Shown: positions 8,755 through 18,812 of the stretch, piece after piece
Numbering within the stretch: position 1 is the first letter of the stretch
Layout: every line of letters starts with the position of its first letter
Made by a program: the position numbers and the translations under genes
Origin: an uncultured Pelagibacteraceae bacterium
Lineage (GTDB): Bacteria; Pseudomonadota; Alphaproteobacteria; Pelagibacterales; Pelagibacteraceae
Reading direction: 5' to 3'
Length of the DNA stretch: 64,000 bases
NCBI GenBank assembly: GCA_902579985.1
Contig: CACHIV010000002.1
Coordinates: 1-64,000 of the forward strand
Notes under the pieces: model-generated
The model's database searches: none
What the model saw: only the letters and a program-made list of their open reading frames with translations
Told to the model about the DNA's origin: nothing

Positions 8755-9462
8755 TCATTTTTCTCCAGTTACAATTGGCTCGGTGCCCTTAGGTCTGTCA
8801 CCTTCTAAATATTCACCTTTAACTAAATAATAAATTTGTTCTGCAACATTTGTAGTATGATCACCAATACGCTCAACGTTTTTGGTCACAAACAACAAGT
8901 GAGTTCCATCCTCTAAATTTTTTTCATTTTCTTTAAGATATTTTATAACTTCTTGCATACATAGATTTGTTAGATCATCTATTTGCTCATCACCTTCCCA
9001 AACATTTACTGCCATTGGCGCAGATCTTTCTAGATAAGCGTCTAATGTTGATTTTAATTGTTTTTGAACATTGGTAGATACTCTATTTAATGAATCTAGC
9101 AAGTTCTTTGGAAGATTTTCATTAAGCAAAAGTGTTCTCTTGGATATATTTTTTGCTAAATCACCTATTCTTTCTAAATCTGAAGACATTTTCAAAGCCG
9201 TTACTGTCTCTCTTAAATCAATTGCCATAGGTTGTCTTAAAGCAATTAAATTTACAACTTGTTGTTCAATCAAAGCTTCATATTTATCTATTTTTTCATC
9301 GTCTTTAATTACTGCTTCCGCAGAGTCGCTATTTCTTGTGGTAATGGCTTGAATTGCTTTACCCAAAGCTTCCTCACATGCACTTCCCATTTTAATGATA
9401 TTAGCATTGAGATTTTTTAGTTCTTCTTCGTAAGATTTAACTGTATGTGGTGCTTCAGACAT
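8755..9462 (-). CDS. phoU: Phosphate transport regulator PhoU
   Basis: SSDLERIGDLAKNISKR and VERIGDHTTNVAEQIYYLV repeats. Confidence 0.95.
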   Translation of the reverse strand: MSEAPHTVKSYEEELKNLNANIIKMGSACEEALGKAIQAITTRNSDSAEAVIKDDEKIDKYEALIEQQVVNLIALRQPMAIDLRETVTALKMSSDLERIGDLAKNISKRTLLLNENLPKNLLDSLNRVSTNVQKQLKSTLDAYLERSAPMAVNVWEGDEQIDDLTNLCMQEVIKYLKENEKNLEDGTHLLFVTKNVERIGDHTTNVAEQIYYLVKGEYLEGDRPKGTEPIVTGEK

Positions 9463-10217
9463 TATCCAAACCTCCCGGTTATATAGTCCTGGGTTTTTTT
9501 ATTATCAGGATTCTTAAATATTTTATCAGTAGATCCATGTTCTATCAATTGTCCTAAATGAAAAAAACCTGTATTTTGAGATACACGTGCAGCTTGAGCC
9601 ATAGAATGAGTTACAATTATTATTGTGTGCTCTTTTTTTAACTCATCAATCAATTCTTCAATTTGTGCTGTTGCTATAGGATCTAATGCTGAACAAGGCT
9701 CATCCATTAATATAACTTCAGGTCTTACAGAAATTGCTCTAGCAATACAAAGTCTTTGCTGTTGCCCTCCAGATAATCCAGTTCCAGGTTCATGCAACCT
9801 ATCTTTTACCTCTTCCCATAGTGCAGCTTTTTTTAAGCTAGTTTCAACAATTTCATCCATTTCTTGTTTTGATTGAGCTATGCCATGAATTGTTGGACCG
9901 TAAGATACATTTTCATATAAAGTTTTTGGGAAAGGATTAGGTTTTTGAAAAACCATACCAATTTTTTCTCTTAGTCTTACTACATCACAACTTTTATCAT
10001 TGATATTAAAGTCATTAATTAAAATTTCTCCTTTAACACTACAGATATCAATTACATCATTCATTCGATTAAGACATCTTAGGAAAGTTGATTTACCACA
10101 ACCAGATGGACCAATTAATGCTGTTACTTGATTTTCCTCAATATCTAAACTTATATTAAAGAGTGCTTGTTTTTTTCCATAAAAAACATCAACATCTTTT
10201 GCTTTAATCTTTATCAT
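9462..10217 (-). CDS. pstB: Phosphate ABC transporter ATP-binding protein PstB
   Basis: [35 protein letters not shown]; likely ATG at 10217 ([14 protein letters not shown]). Confidence 0.95.
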   Translation of the reverse strand: MIKIKAKDVDVFYGKKQALFNISLDIEENQVTALIGPSGCGKSTFLRCLNRMNDVIDICSVKGEILINDFNINDKSCDVVRLREKIGMVFQKPNPFPKTLYENVSYGPTIHGIAQSKQEMDEIVETSLKKAALWEEVKDRLHEPGTGLSGGQQQRLCIARAISVRPEVILMDEPCSALDPIATAQIEELIDELKKEHTIIIVTHSMAQAARVSQNTGFFHLGQLIEHGSTDKIFKNPDNKKTQDYITGRFG

Positions 10218-10218
10218 T

Positions 10219-11487
10219 TTAACTCCATTTTTTCTCAAACTTATGTCTTATTATTTGGGCAAATAAATTCATTGTTATTAAAAAACCAAGTAAGACCATT
10301 ATACATGCCGAGACTTTTTCTACAAATCCTCTTTCAGCACTTTCAGCCCAAATATAAATTTGAACTGGTAAACTTGCAGCAGGATCCATAGGTGATCCAG
10401 GTATCGTGTTAACAAAAGCTACCATTCCAATTAAAATGAGGGGTGCGGTTTCTCCTAAAGCTTGAGCTAAACCAATTATTGTTCCTGATAACGTACCAGG
10501 CATAGAAAGAGGAACTGTATGATGCATTGTGGTTTGCATTCGACTTGCTCCCATAGCAAGTGCTGCCTCTCTTATACTTGGTGGAACCGCTTTTAATGAT
10601 GCTCTAGCAGCTATAATTATTGTTGGTAAAGTCATTAAGGACAAAGTGATACCTCCAACTAATGGAGTAGACCTTGGTAATTGAAATATTGCCAATAAAA
10701 CTCCTAATCCTAATAGACCAAAAACTATAGATGGAACAGCTGCTAAGTTATTTATATTTACTTCAATAAAATCAGTAAATCTATTTTTAGGAGCAAATTC
10801 TTCAAGATAGATTGCTGCTAGAACTGCTACAGGAAAAGCTATCATTAAACAAACAAGTATAGAAAAAATTGAGCCCATAAATGAACTTGCTATTCCAGCT
10901 AGTTCAGCTTCTCTTGAGTCGGCATTTGTAAAAAAACTAATATTAAATTTACTTTCAACCTTACTATTTGCAACAAGTTGATCAAAAATTTTTAATTGAT
11001 AATCGCTTACTCTTCTTTGATCTTCGGGTAAATCTCTTGGATAATTTCCTTTAAAAACTTGATCTAAATCATCTGAAGCAGTTAAATAAACTTCTTTTGT
11101 TTTTCCTATTAAACTAGGGTCATTTAAAAGTTCATTTTTAATTTCTTTTTCGAAGAAATAAGACACCATTCTCTTCAATTCATTTTCTTGATCCTCATTG
11201 GCATTTAGATCTAAATCAGCCATTGATTTTAATGCTATATCGTAATAATCAGCGTCTTGTATGTCCTCTTTAGAAGGGTTTTGTTCTAACATCATTAATT
11301 CAGCATCAAAAGTTACTGGAACAATGAGCCAAGTTTTTTGAAAAGCTGAATAGCCAGTTGAAAAAATTTTAAAAATAAAGATTGTTAAAAATAAAAGTGC
11401 CATAAAAATTGCACTTTGACCGTATAAGCGAAATCTCTGCTCAGCCTTGTATCTTTTATTTAATAATTGTTCTTTATTTTTATTCAT
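10219..11487 (-). CDS. pstA: Phosphate ABC transporter permease PstA
   Basis: Permease EAA-type loop, [12 protein letters not shown]; position in the pst operon. Confidence 0.93.
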   Translation of the reverse strand: MNKNKEQLLNKRYKAEQRFRLYGQSAIFMALLFLTIFIFKIFSTGYSAFQKTWLIVPVTFDAELMMLEQNPSKEDIQDADYYDIALKSMADLDLNANEDQENELKRMVSYFFEKEIKNELLNDPSLIGKTKEVYLTASDDLDQVFKGNYPRDLPEDQRRVSDYQLKIFDQLVANSKVESKFNISFFTNADSREAELAGIASSFMGSIFSILVCLMIAFPVAVLAAIYLEEFAPKNRFTDFIEVNINNLAAVPSIVFGLLGLGVLLAIFQLPRSTPLVGGITLSLMTLPTIIIAARASLKAVPPSIREAALAMGASRMQTTMHHTVPLSMPGTLSGTIIGLAQALGETAPLILIGMVAFVNTIPGSPMDPAASLPVQIYIWAESAERGFVEKVSACIMVLLGFLITMNLFAQIIRHKFEKKWS

Positions 11488-12865
11488 ATTTCTCTCTATA
11501 TTTTTTAACTACTCTTAAGGCCACAATATTTAAACAAAGCGTTACTAAAAATAATGACATACCTAAAGCAAAAGCAGCTTGTGTTTTTGGGTCGCCAAAA
11601 GCTTGATCACCAATTAGAATAACTACAATTTGAGCTGTAATTGTTGAAGTAGACTCTAATGGATTTAAAGTTAAATTAGCAGCTAAACCAGAAGCCATAA
11701 CAACTATCATTGTTTCTCCAATAGCTCTTGAAACACCAAGTAAAATAGATCCAACTATCCCCGGCAATGCTGCAGGAAAAATAACTCTCTTGATTGTTTC
11801 TGATTTAGTTGCTCCCATAGCATAACTTCCATCTCTTAAACTTTGAGGTACACTTGTAATTACATCGTCACTTAAACTTGAAATAAATGGTATGATCATA
11901 ATACCCATTACCCCTCCTGCCGCTAAAGCACTCTCAGCTGAAACTTCAAGACCCATAGAGGTTCCTAATTCTTTTAAAAATGGGCCAACAGTTAGGGCAG
12001 CAAAAAAACCATAAACAACTGTTGGTATACCAGCTAAAATTTCAATTAAAGGTTTTGCATATTGTCTAACTTTACTTGATGCATATTCAGCTAAATAAAT
12101 TCCACTCATTAATCCAATTGGGATAGCAACGCACATAGCAATAAATGCAATAAAAAATGTGCCTGCAAAAATAGGGACCGCTCCAAAAGTATCAGAATAC
12201 ATTGACGGATCTAAAGCCTCAGAAGAATCTCTAACAAAAGCTTTTGCTGGATACCAGTGAGTTCCAAAGACAAAATCAAATAATGGAATTACTTTAAAAA
12301 AATCTATAGTTTGAAATATAAGTGAGAAAACTATTCCAACAGTAGTTAATATTGCGGCTAATGAAGCTGTAAATAAAACTGCGTTCAAAAATTTTTCAAC
12401 TGGTTCTCTTGTTCTAGAATTAGATGAAATTCTTTTATACGCATAAGCAACAGAGGCAATGATTGCAGATAATACTATAACAACTTTTGAACTTTGAGCT
12501 ATTGATCGAAGACTTAAATATTTTTCAGCTGAAGCTTCAATAAAAGGTGTAATTTCTCCAGTGAATTGACCTCGAGACAATGCTTTTGTTTTTTCGTATA
12601 TTAAATTTAATTCATCATCAAGATAACCTTGATTTGAATAATCACTTAAAACTAATAGTTTTACAATTGTGGGCTCAAAAATTGCCCATAAAGAAAAAAT
12701 TATAAAGGCTGGTATTGCACACCAGATCGCAAGATAATAACCATAAAATTGAGGTAATGCAGTTAATCTTTTTTTGGTAGATTGAATTGTGTATGCTTTT
12801 TTACGTCCAAAATAATAACTTGTGAAACCTAGAAGAACAATAAATGTAAACAATATTAAGTTCAA
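11480..12865 (-). CDS. pstC: Phosphate ABC transporter permease PstC
   Basis: AIGETMIVVMASG, IPTVVYGFFAALTVGPFL; position in the pst operon. Confidence 0.93.
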   Translation of the reverse strand: MNLILFTFIVLLGFTSYYFGRKKAYTIQSTKKRLTALPQFYGYYLAIWCAIPAFIIFSLWAIFEPTIVKLLVLSDYSNQGYLDDELNLIYEKTKALSRGQFTGEITPFIEASAEKYLSLRSIAQSSKVVIVLSAIIASVAYAYKRISSNSRTREPVEKFLNAVLFTASLAAILTTVGIVFSLIFQTIDFFKVIPLFDFVFGTHWYPAKAFVRDSSEALDPSMYSDTFGAVPIFAGTFFIAFIAMCVAIPIGLMSGIYLAEYASSKVRQYAKPLIEILAGIPTVVYGFFAALTVGPFLKELGTSMGLEVSAESALAAGGVMGIMIIPFISSLSDDVITSVPQSLRDGSYAMGATKSETIKRVIFPAALPGIVGSILLGVSRAIGETMIVVMASGLAANLTLNPLESTSTITAQIVVILIGDQAFGDPKTQAAFALGMSLFLVTLCLNIVALRVVKKYREKYE

Positions 12866-12903
12866 AGAATCTCCTTTATTGAGGACTTTACTCTTATTTT
12901 AAA

Positions 12904-12931
12904 AAAAAGGGGTCTAAAAAGACCCCTTTTT
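12904..12931 (-). terminator. Hairpin with T-tract between pstS and pstC
   Basis: AAAAAGGGGTC-TAAAAA-GACCCCTTTTT; on the transcribed (-) strand a stem followed by a T run. Confidence 0.8.
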
Positions 12932-12955
12932 AATCATTTGTTAACTGAGGAATAA

Positions 12956-13987
12956 TTAATTACCCATAGCAACTAGTTTGGTAGCATTAGTTCTAGTTGT
13001 TTTATACAACTTAGAGTCTAATGGCACTAAACCAATGTCTGCTAGGTAACCACCTTTTCCAATAGCTTTCTTTGTTGTGAATTCTTTCACAAACTCATGT
13101 AAGCCTGGAATTACTCCAACGTGAGCTTTTTTCACGTAGAAGAATAAAGGTCTAGCAACAGCATAACTGTAGTCTTGAATAGACTTCAATGATGGTTGTC
13201 CACCATCAATACTTGCTGCTTGTAATTTATCTTTTGCAGCTAAGAAATAACTGAAACCAAAGAAACCAAACATATCTTTATCTTGAGTTAACTTTTGGAT
13301 GATTAAACTATCATTTTCTCCAACTTCAATAGCAGCACCATCTTCTCTGTAAAGTTTTTGAGGTTTTTTGTATTTTTTATTTCCAGCTTCAAAACCAGCT
13401 TTATAAAGAGCTTTAGCTTCTTTAGTCATACCTTTTTTCATTACTAAAGAATTCCAAGCATCTCTAGTTCCTGATGTTCCTGGTGGGATCATCACTGAAA
13501 TTTTTTGTTTTGGTAAACTAGAGTCAATTTGATCCCAAGTTTTATAAATATTTGGAACTAATTTACCATCAACAACTGTATGAGCAGCTAGTGCTAAATA
13601 CAAATGTTCTTTAGTAAAGTTTACTGGTTTTGCATCTTTGCTGTAAGCTAATGTAATACCATCGTTACCAATTACGATCTCAACGATTTCATTTACACCA
13701 TTTTTCTTACATAGAGCTTTTTCTTTATCTTTCATAGCTCTTGATGCGTTTGTAATATCTGGATGTTGTTCACCTACACCAGCACAGAATAGTTTAGCTC
13801 CACCACCAGTACCAGTAGATTCGATTACAGGAGTTTTAAATCCTGAACCACCAAATCTTTCAGCAACAACTGTTGCATAAGGGAATACCGTAGAAGAACC
13901 AACTATCTTAATTTGATCTCTTGCTTGAGCAACAGTTGCAATTGAAAGTGCAACTAAAGAAGCAATTACTATAGTTAGTTTTTTCAT
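12956..13987 (-). CDS. pstS: Phosphate-binding protein PstS
   Basis: Signal peptide, IKIVGSSTVFPYATVVAERF, PPGTSGTRDAWNSLV. Confidence 0.95.
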   Translation of the reverse strand: MKKLTIVIASLVALSIATVAQARDQIKIVGSSTVFPYATVVAERFGGSGFKTPVIESTGTGGGAKLFCAGVGEQHPDITNASRAMKDKEKALCKKNGVNEIVEIVIGNDGITLAYSKDAKPVNFTKEHLYLALAAHTVVDGKLVPNIYKTWDQIDSSLPKQKISVMIPPGTSGTRDAWNSLVMKKGMTKEAKALYKAGFEAGNKKYKKPQKLYREDGAAIEVGENDSLIIQKLTQDKDMFGFFGFSYFLAAKDKLQAASIDGGQPSLKSIQDYSYAVARPLFFYVKKAHVGVIPGLHEFVKEFTTKKAIGKGGYLADIGLVPLDSKLYKTTRTNATKLVAMGN

Positions 13988-14057
13988 TATCTTTAATCCT
14001 TTCGTTATTTATTAAATAAAAGATGACAGACTCATATAAATTTATTGAATCTTTAAT

Positions 14058-14075
14058 ATTACAAAATTGTTACAC
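14058..14075 (-). promoter_or_regulatory. Candidate Pho box upstream of pstS
   Basis: On (-) strand GTGTAAC-AATT-TTGTAAT: two 7-mers at 11-bp spacing, as in the Pho-box architecture; about 70 bp upstream of the pstS start. Confidence 0.5.
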
Positions 14076-14096
14076 TTTTGTTAAAAAGGTAACTTT

Positions 14097-14705
14097 TTAG
14101 TTGTAATTTTTTGATATAATTATCTGATCAGTATCAGTTTCTAGACCACCAATACATGAAACAGGGTTTACCTGTTCATTAAGAGCGAGTTCATTGCTTG
14201 GACGTAAAGTTATTTCTAGTTTTACTAAGTTTACTAATTCTTCTCTAATTTCTTCATCATATCTCCAGCTAGGCCATGAGCTTGGGGTTGAAAATATAGA
14301 GGTTAAATAACTTGCAGCCATAGTATATCTGTAATTACTCAAATTCTCATTCCTCAATAAAAAATCTCTTACAGAATTAAAAATATTCCTACATCTAAAA
14401 GAATCTGAAAAATAATTTTCCTTCTTGAGATTTCTATTCATAGGAACAGAAACAATTAAATCAATTGAATTTTTAGAATACGAGGTAACTACGTCTGTAT
14501 AAAATTCAGCTTCAGTAACTTCTAAATGATCTTTTATAGAAGGATATGAGGTTTTTAAATCTGCTTCTAATCTAAAAATTCCAATATCAAAAACTGTAAG
14601 TTGCTGATTTCTTAATAATGTTGTGATATCTTTAGAAAAAACACTTGTTGTTATAAAGCTTAATAAAAAAGCAAAAATCAAAATATTTTTGAATATTTTA
14701 ACCAT
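14097..14705 (-). CDS. Secreted/periplasmic protein of unknown function between phoR and pstS
   Basis: N-terminal signal peptide (MVKIFKNILIFAFLLSFITTSVFS); no family recognised. Confidence 0.75.
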   Translation of the reverse strand: MVKIFKNILIFAFLLSFITTSVFSKDITTLLRNQQLTVFDIGIFRLEADLKTSYPSIKDHLEVTEAEFYTDVVTSYSKNSIDLIVSVPMNRNLKKENYFSDSFRCRNIFNSVRDFLLRNENLSNYRYTMAASYLTSIFSTPSSWPSWRYDEEIREELVNLVKLEITLRPSNELALNEQVNPVSCIGGLETDTDQIIISKNYN

Positions 14706-14795
14706 ATAAAAAATTAATTAAAAGATTAACATTAATCAAGTAAAGAATTGTTAAAAAAACCTTCTAAAACTATTACAATACAATATTTTTTAAAT

Positions 14796-15941
14796 TTAAG
14801 TTTTCGCTGGTAAATAAATTTGAATTTCAGTTCCTTTATTCTCTTCACTTAGAATCTCATAGTGTCCACGATGTTGAGTAATTATATGTTTAACAATAGC
14901 TAATCCTAAACCGGTTCCACCAACCTTATTACTTTGTTCAAGATCTACTCTAAAAAATCTTTCTGTAATTCTAGAAATATATCTTTGAGGAATGCCAACA
15001 CCTTCGTCTTTAATACTGATCATAAAATTTTTTTCTAACAATTTACCGTCGCTAATTTTGCTTGATATAAAAATAGACTTATTTTCCTTTGAATACTTAA
15101 TTGCATTATCTAAAAGATTAGAAAAAACAGTTTGTAATTTTTTTTTATCTCCAATAACAATTGTTGGATTTGCGAGAGATAAATTAATGTTTAATTTCTT
15201 TTTTTTTAAAATAATCTCAAAATTACTGATGATTGTTTTGAAAAGATCATTTATATCAACTAAAGAGTTTGGCCTTATGTGTTCTTCTAATTCAATTCTT
15301 GTGAGTATTAAAAGATCATTAATTAAATTTTCCATTCTATTTGATTGATCAGTGATTATTTTCATAAATTTTTTTTTAGCCTTTTCATCATCAGACGCTG
15401 GACCTTCAATAGTTTCTAAAGATCCTTTGATTGCCATTAAAGGTGTTCTTAATTCGTGACTTACATTGGCTACAAAATCAGTTTTAAATTTTTGTGCTTT
15501 TGTAATTTCAGTAAAATCTTTAAAAAATAACACAACAGAATCTGGTTCAGTAAATAAATGAGTTGGGCCAGGGATGATATAAATCTTATAAAATTGATAT
15601 GATGGCAAGTCTATTTCAACATCAATATTTTTTGTTTTATTTTCAATTATAGCTTTTTCAATATTTTCTATTAATTCTGGTTTTCGAATTACAGAAGAAA
15701 TGTTTTTATCAATTAAACTACTTCCAAATCTTTTTAATGCACTTGGATTAGCATATTTAATTATATTAAATTTATTTAATGCAAAAAACTGATCCTCAAG
15801 CTCATCAATAATTACTCTTTTAGTTTTTTCTTCTCTTTTATTAATTATTGTAGCGGTATTTATTGATTTGTTTTTTTTTTGATTAAGTAAATATAGGAGA
15901 TAAACCATAACAACTATAAGTAGAATGATGAAATATTCCAT
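14796..15941 (-). CDS. phoR: Phosphate regulon sensor histidine kinase PhoR
   Basis: PAS region, VSHELRTPLMAIKGSLET, GGTGLGLAIVKHI; pst/pho context. Confidence 0.9.
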   Translation of the reverse strand: MEYFIILLIVVMVYLLYLLNQKKNKSINTATIINKREEKTKRVIIDELEDQFFALNKFNIIKYANPSALKRFGSSLIDKNISSVIRKPELIENIEKAIIENKTKNIDVEIDLPSYQFYKIYIIPGPTHLFTEPDSVVLFFKDFTEITKAQKFKTDFVANVSHELRTPLMAIKGSLETIEGPASDDEKAKKKFMKIITDQSNRMENLINDLLILTRIELEEHIRPNSLVDINDLFKTIISNFEIILKKKKLNINLSLANPTIVIGDKKKLQTVFSNLLDNAIKYSKENKSIFISSKISDGKLLEKNFMISIKDEGVGIPQRYISRITERFFRVDLEQSNKVGGTGLGLAIVKHIITQHRGHYEILSEENKGTEIQIYLPAKT

Positions 15942-16005
15942 AAATTTAGATAAGTTAATTTTGCATCATTACTCTTTTTAATGCAAATAAATTAATAAAA
16001 GTTTA

Positions 16006-17013
16006 CTAATGATTTGGTGAAATATTATTAAAAAATATTTTTGCTGTTTCTTCCCAAGTAAATTTTTTTGCAAATTCAATACAATCATTTCGATCAACTT
16101 TCAAAGCTTTATGGGCTGAAACTTTAAGATCATTATCTAAACAATTTATTTTGGATCCTTCAAATATATCTTTAGGACCTGGAACAGGATAAGCAGCGAC
16201 AGGAGTACCACAATTTAAAGCCTCGGTAACTACAATTCCAAATGTATCTGTTTTACTAGGGAATACAAAAACATCAGAAGATGCAAAATATGATGCAAGT
16301 GCACCATTTGTTTTTTCTCCTAAAAAAATATCTTTAGGGAATTCTTCTTTTAATTTTTTTAAATCGGGTCCTTTTCCTATTATTATTTTTGTACCTTCTA
16401 AATCACATTCTAAGAAAGCTCTTATGTTTTTTTCAACTGCAACTCTTCCAACATAAATCCAAATTGGTCTTTTGTGATGTAATTCAATTTTTTTAGGTTT
16501 CTTAAAGGCTCCATGATTTCCCCCTCTGGTCCAAGTAATCATTTTATTATTATCTATACCTATATCGATTAATTCTTTTCTCATGGATTCTGTTGTTACT
16601 AAAATTCTCTCGGCCTTGTTATGAAAGTTTGCTAAGAATTTTTCAGCCCATTTTGCTGGTATAATAGGAAAGTAAAGTTTTAGATATTTATCAAATCTTG
16701 TATGGAAACTCGTAGTAAACTTTAGATTATTTTTTAAACAATATCTTCTTGCCATCGTCCCTATAGGACCTTCGGTAGCAATATGTATTGCATCAGGTTT
16801 TATTTTCTTTATTAAACTACCAACTCTTGGCCATACATTTATAGACAACCTAATTTCGTTATATTTCGGCATCGGAAAAGTTAAAAATAAATGTGGTGTA
16901 ATATATTCTATAATATGACCTTGTTCTTTTAATACATTGCCTGTTTCATGTAAGGTTCTTACGACACCATTTACTTGTGGAAAATATGCATCTGTCGCTA
17001 TTAAAATTTTCAT
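16006..17013 (-). CDS. GT4-type glycosyltransferase, probable Agt-like glycolipid glycosyltransferase
   Basis: MKILIATDAYFPQVNGVVRTLHET, FVFPSKTDTFGIVVTEALNCGTPVAAYPVPGP; directly downstream of the plcP-like gene. Confidence 0.8.
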   Translation of the reverse strand: MKILIATDAYFPQVNGVVRTLHETGNVLKEQGHIIEYITPHLFLTFPMPKYNEIRLSINVWPRVGSLIKKIKPDAIHIATEGPIGTMARRYCLKNNLKFTTSFHTRFDKYLKLYFPIIPAKWAEKFLANFHNKAERILVTTESMRKELIDIGIDNNKMITWTRGGNHGAFKKPKKIELHHKRPIWIYVGRVAVEKNIRAFLECDLEGTKIIIGKGPDLKKLKEEFPKDIFLGEKTNGALASYFASSDVFVFPSKTDTFGIVVTEALNCGTPVAAYPVPGPKDIFEGSKINCLDNDLKVSAHKALKVDRNDCIEFAKKFTWEETAKIFFNNISPNH

Positions 17014-17016
17014 TAA

Positions 17017-17829
17017 CTATGAAGCTTTTTTTAATTCTTCGGTTTTAATTGGTTTAATTATTTCTTTATTATCTAAGTATTGTTCTCTTATTTTGTCCCA
17101 ATATAATATTTCAAAACTACCATCATAATTTTCGGCTAATGCAGTGCAAGATTCAACCCAGTCTCCACAATTTAAATAATTAACCCCATTAAAATCTCTA
17201 TCCTCGGCATGATGGATGTGGCCACAAATAATTCCATCAAATTTCTTTCTTTTTGCATATTCTGAGACTGTCTTTTCGTATTCACCAATATATTTGACTG
17301 CGTTTTTGACTTTATACTTTAAAAATTTTGCAAGAGACCAATATTCTTTTCCTCTCAATCTTCTAAAAAAATTAATTATTACATTCAATTTTAATAATAA
17401 ATTATAGGCTATTGATCCAAGTTTAGATAACCATTTAGCATGTTTCATAACACCATCCCAAGCATCACCATGGACAACAACATATTTTTTTCCAGCATTT
17501 GTTTCATGAATTACTCTATTAACCATTTGGATGTCACCAAAATGCATTGGAATAAATTTTCTTAACATTTCGTCATGATTACCCATTATGTAGAAAACTT
17601 TAGTACCATGCCTTGCTTTTCTTAAAATTTTTTGAATTACATCATTATGTTCTTGAGGCCAAAAAAAACTTTTTTGCATTTCCCAAATATCTATAATATC
17701 TCCTACAAGATAAAGATTTTCAGATCTTGAGTTTTTAAAAAACTCTAAAAGTTTATTTGCCTGACATCCCTTGGTACCTAAATGTACGTCAGAAATAAAT
17801 ATACTTTTATATTTAAGTATATTAGGCAT
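17017..17829 (-). CDS. plcP: Calcineurin-like metallophosphoesterase (COG2908 type), probable PlcP phospholipase C
   Basis: SDVHLGTKGCQ, LVGDIIDIWE, MGNHDE, VHGDAWD, CGHIHHAE; paired with an Agt-like GT. Confidence 0.75.
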   Translation of the reverse strand: MPNILKYKSIFISDVHLGTKGCQANKLLEFFKNSRSENLYLVGDIIDIWEMQKSFFWPQEHNDVIQKILRKARHGTKVFYIMGNHDEMLRKFIPMHFGDIQMVNRVIHETNAGKKYVVVHGDAWDGVMKHAKWLSKLGSIAYNLLLKLNVIINFFRRLRGKEYWSLAKFLKYKVKNAVKYIGEYEKTVSEYAKRKKFDGIICGHIHHAEDRDFNGVNYLNCGDWVESCTALAENYDGSFEILYWDKIREQYLDNKEIIKPIKTEELKKAS

Positions 17830-17844
17830 TTAAAAAACTATTTT

Positions 17845-17862
17845 TTAACACAACTGTAACAC
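17845..17862 (-). promoter_or_regulatory. Candidate Pho-box-like direct repeat upstream of the plcP-like gene
   Basis: On (-) strand GTGTTAC-AGTT-GTGTTAA, 11-bp period. Confidence 0.4.
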
Positions 17863-17889
17863 GAATCATGTAATTATTATCTCATTCAA

Positions 17890-17907
17890 ATGTTACAAAT
17901 TTGTTAA
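17890..17907 (+). promoter_or_regulatory. Candidate Pho-box-like direct repeat upstream of the DAG kinase gene
   Basis: ATGTTAC-AAAT-TTGTTAA, 11-bp period, 20 bp upstream of ATG. Confidence 0.4.
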
Positions 17908-17927
17908 AAATTTTTTAAGGAATAATT

Positions 17928-18812
17928 ATGTTATATTGTTTGATTTACAATCTAAACTCTTCTTCTGGAAGAAAATCAAAATTCATAAATAGGGTTTTAT
18001 CTAAGTTAAAAGAAAATAATTATGTAGACTACTTTGAGACCAAAACAATAAATCAAGCTAAGAAAATTTTTAAAGATTTTAATCAAAAAAATTATGATAG
18101 ACTAATAGTAGCTGGTGGAGATGGATCCGTTTCTTTTGCAATTAATGAATTAATTAAAAATAATTTTAATTTTAAAGATGATTTTGCCATAGGTTATATC
18201 CCTGCTGGGACTGCAAATTTACTTCAAGCTGAATTATCAATGAATAAAAAAGTTGATGATATAGTAAATGTATTGGTCTCTAATAATTATAAACCCTCTA
18301 ATCTTGTAAAAATAAACGAAAATTATTTCTTTTTAATGGCTGGTATAGGCTGGGATGCAAAAATTGTTCATTCAATTAATTCAAAAATTAAAAAAATTCT
18401 TGGTAAAATTATTTTCGGAATTAAAGGTTTTCAATATTTCTTATTTATGAATAATAAAAAATTAAATGTAACTTTTGATGGGCAATTTTATCAAGCAGAC
18501 TGGATATTATCCTCAAATTCCAAATATTACGCTGGACATCATAAAATAAATAAAACAAATATTTTTGAAGATAAATTAGTTACCTATATATTTAAGGATT
18601 TGACTAGGATCAGTTTATTATATTCTATATTCTTAATAATTCTTAATGGTGATTTAAGTAAAAACAAAAATGTTATTACTACTTATTCACATAAAATTAC
18701 TATTGATGGAAATGATTTGATACCTGTTCAAATTGATGGAGATAATTTTGGTTCATATAAAAAAATTCATTTAAAATTATCAAATAAAAAAGTGAATTTT
18801 CTTGTGAAATAA
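17928..18812 (+). CDS. Diacylglycerol kinase family lipid kinase (COG1597)
   Basis: VAGGDGSVSFAINEL, IGYIPAGTANLLQAEL. Confidence 0.88.
   Translation: MLYCLIYNLNSSSGRKSKFINRVLSKLKENNYVDYFETKTINQAKKIFKDFNQKNYDRLIVAGGDGSVSFAINELIKNNFNFKDDFAIGYIPAGTANLLQAELSMNKKVDDIVNVLVSNNYKPSNLVKINENYFFLMAGIGWDAKIVHSINSKIKKILGKIIFGIKGFQYFLFMNNKKLNVTFDGQFYQADWILSSNSKYYAGHHKINKTNIFEDKLVTYIFKDLTRISLLYSIFLIILNGDLSKNKNVITTYSHKITIDGNDLIPVQIDGDNFGSYKKIHLKLSNKKVNFLVK

Noticed and set aside
14067-14084. Plus-strand repeat TTGTTAC-ACTT-TTGTTAA as a Pho box
   Set aside because: Both flanking genes are on the minus strand, so orientation is wrong; the overlapping minus-strand site at 14058-14075 was preferred.
17017-17829. 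Annotation as LpxH (UDP-2,3-diacylglucosamine hydrolase)
   Set aside because: LpxI is present in the window, and the gene is paired with a glycosyltransferase in a Pho context, so PlcP is preferred; not excluded.
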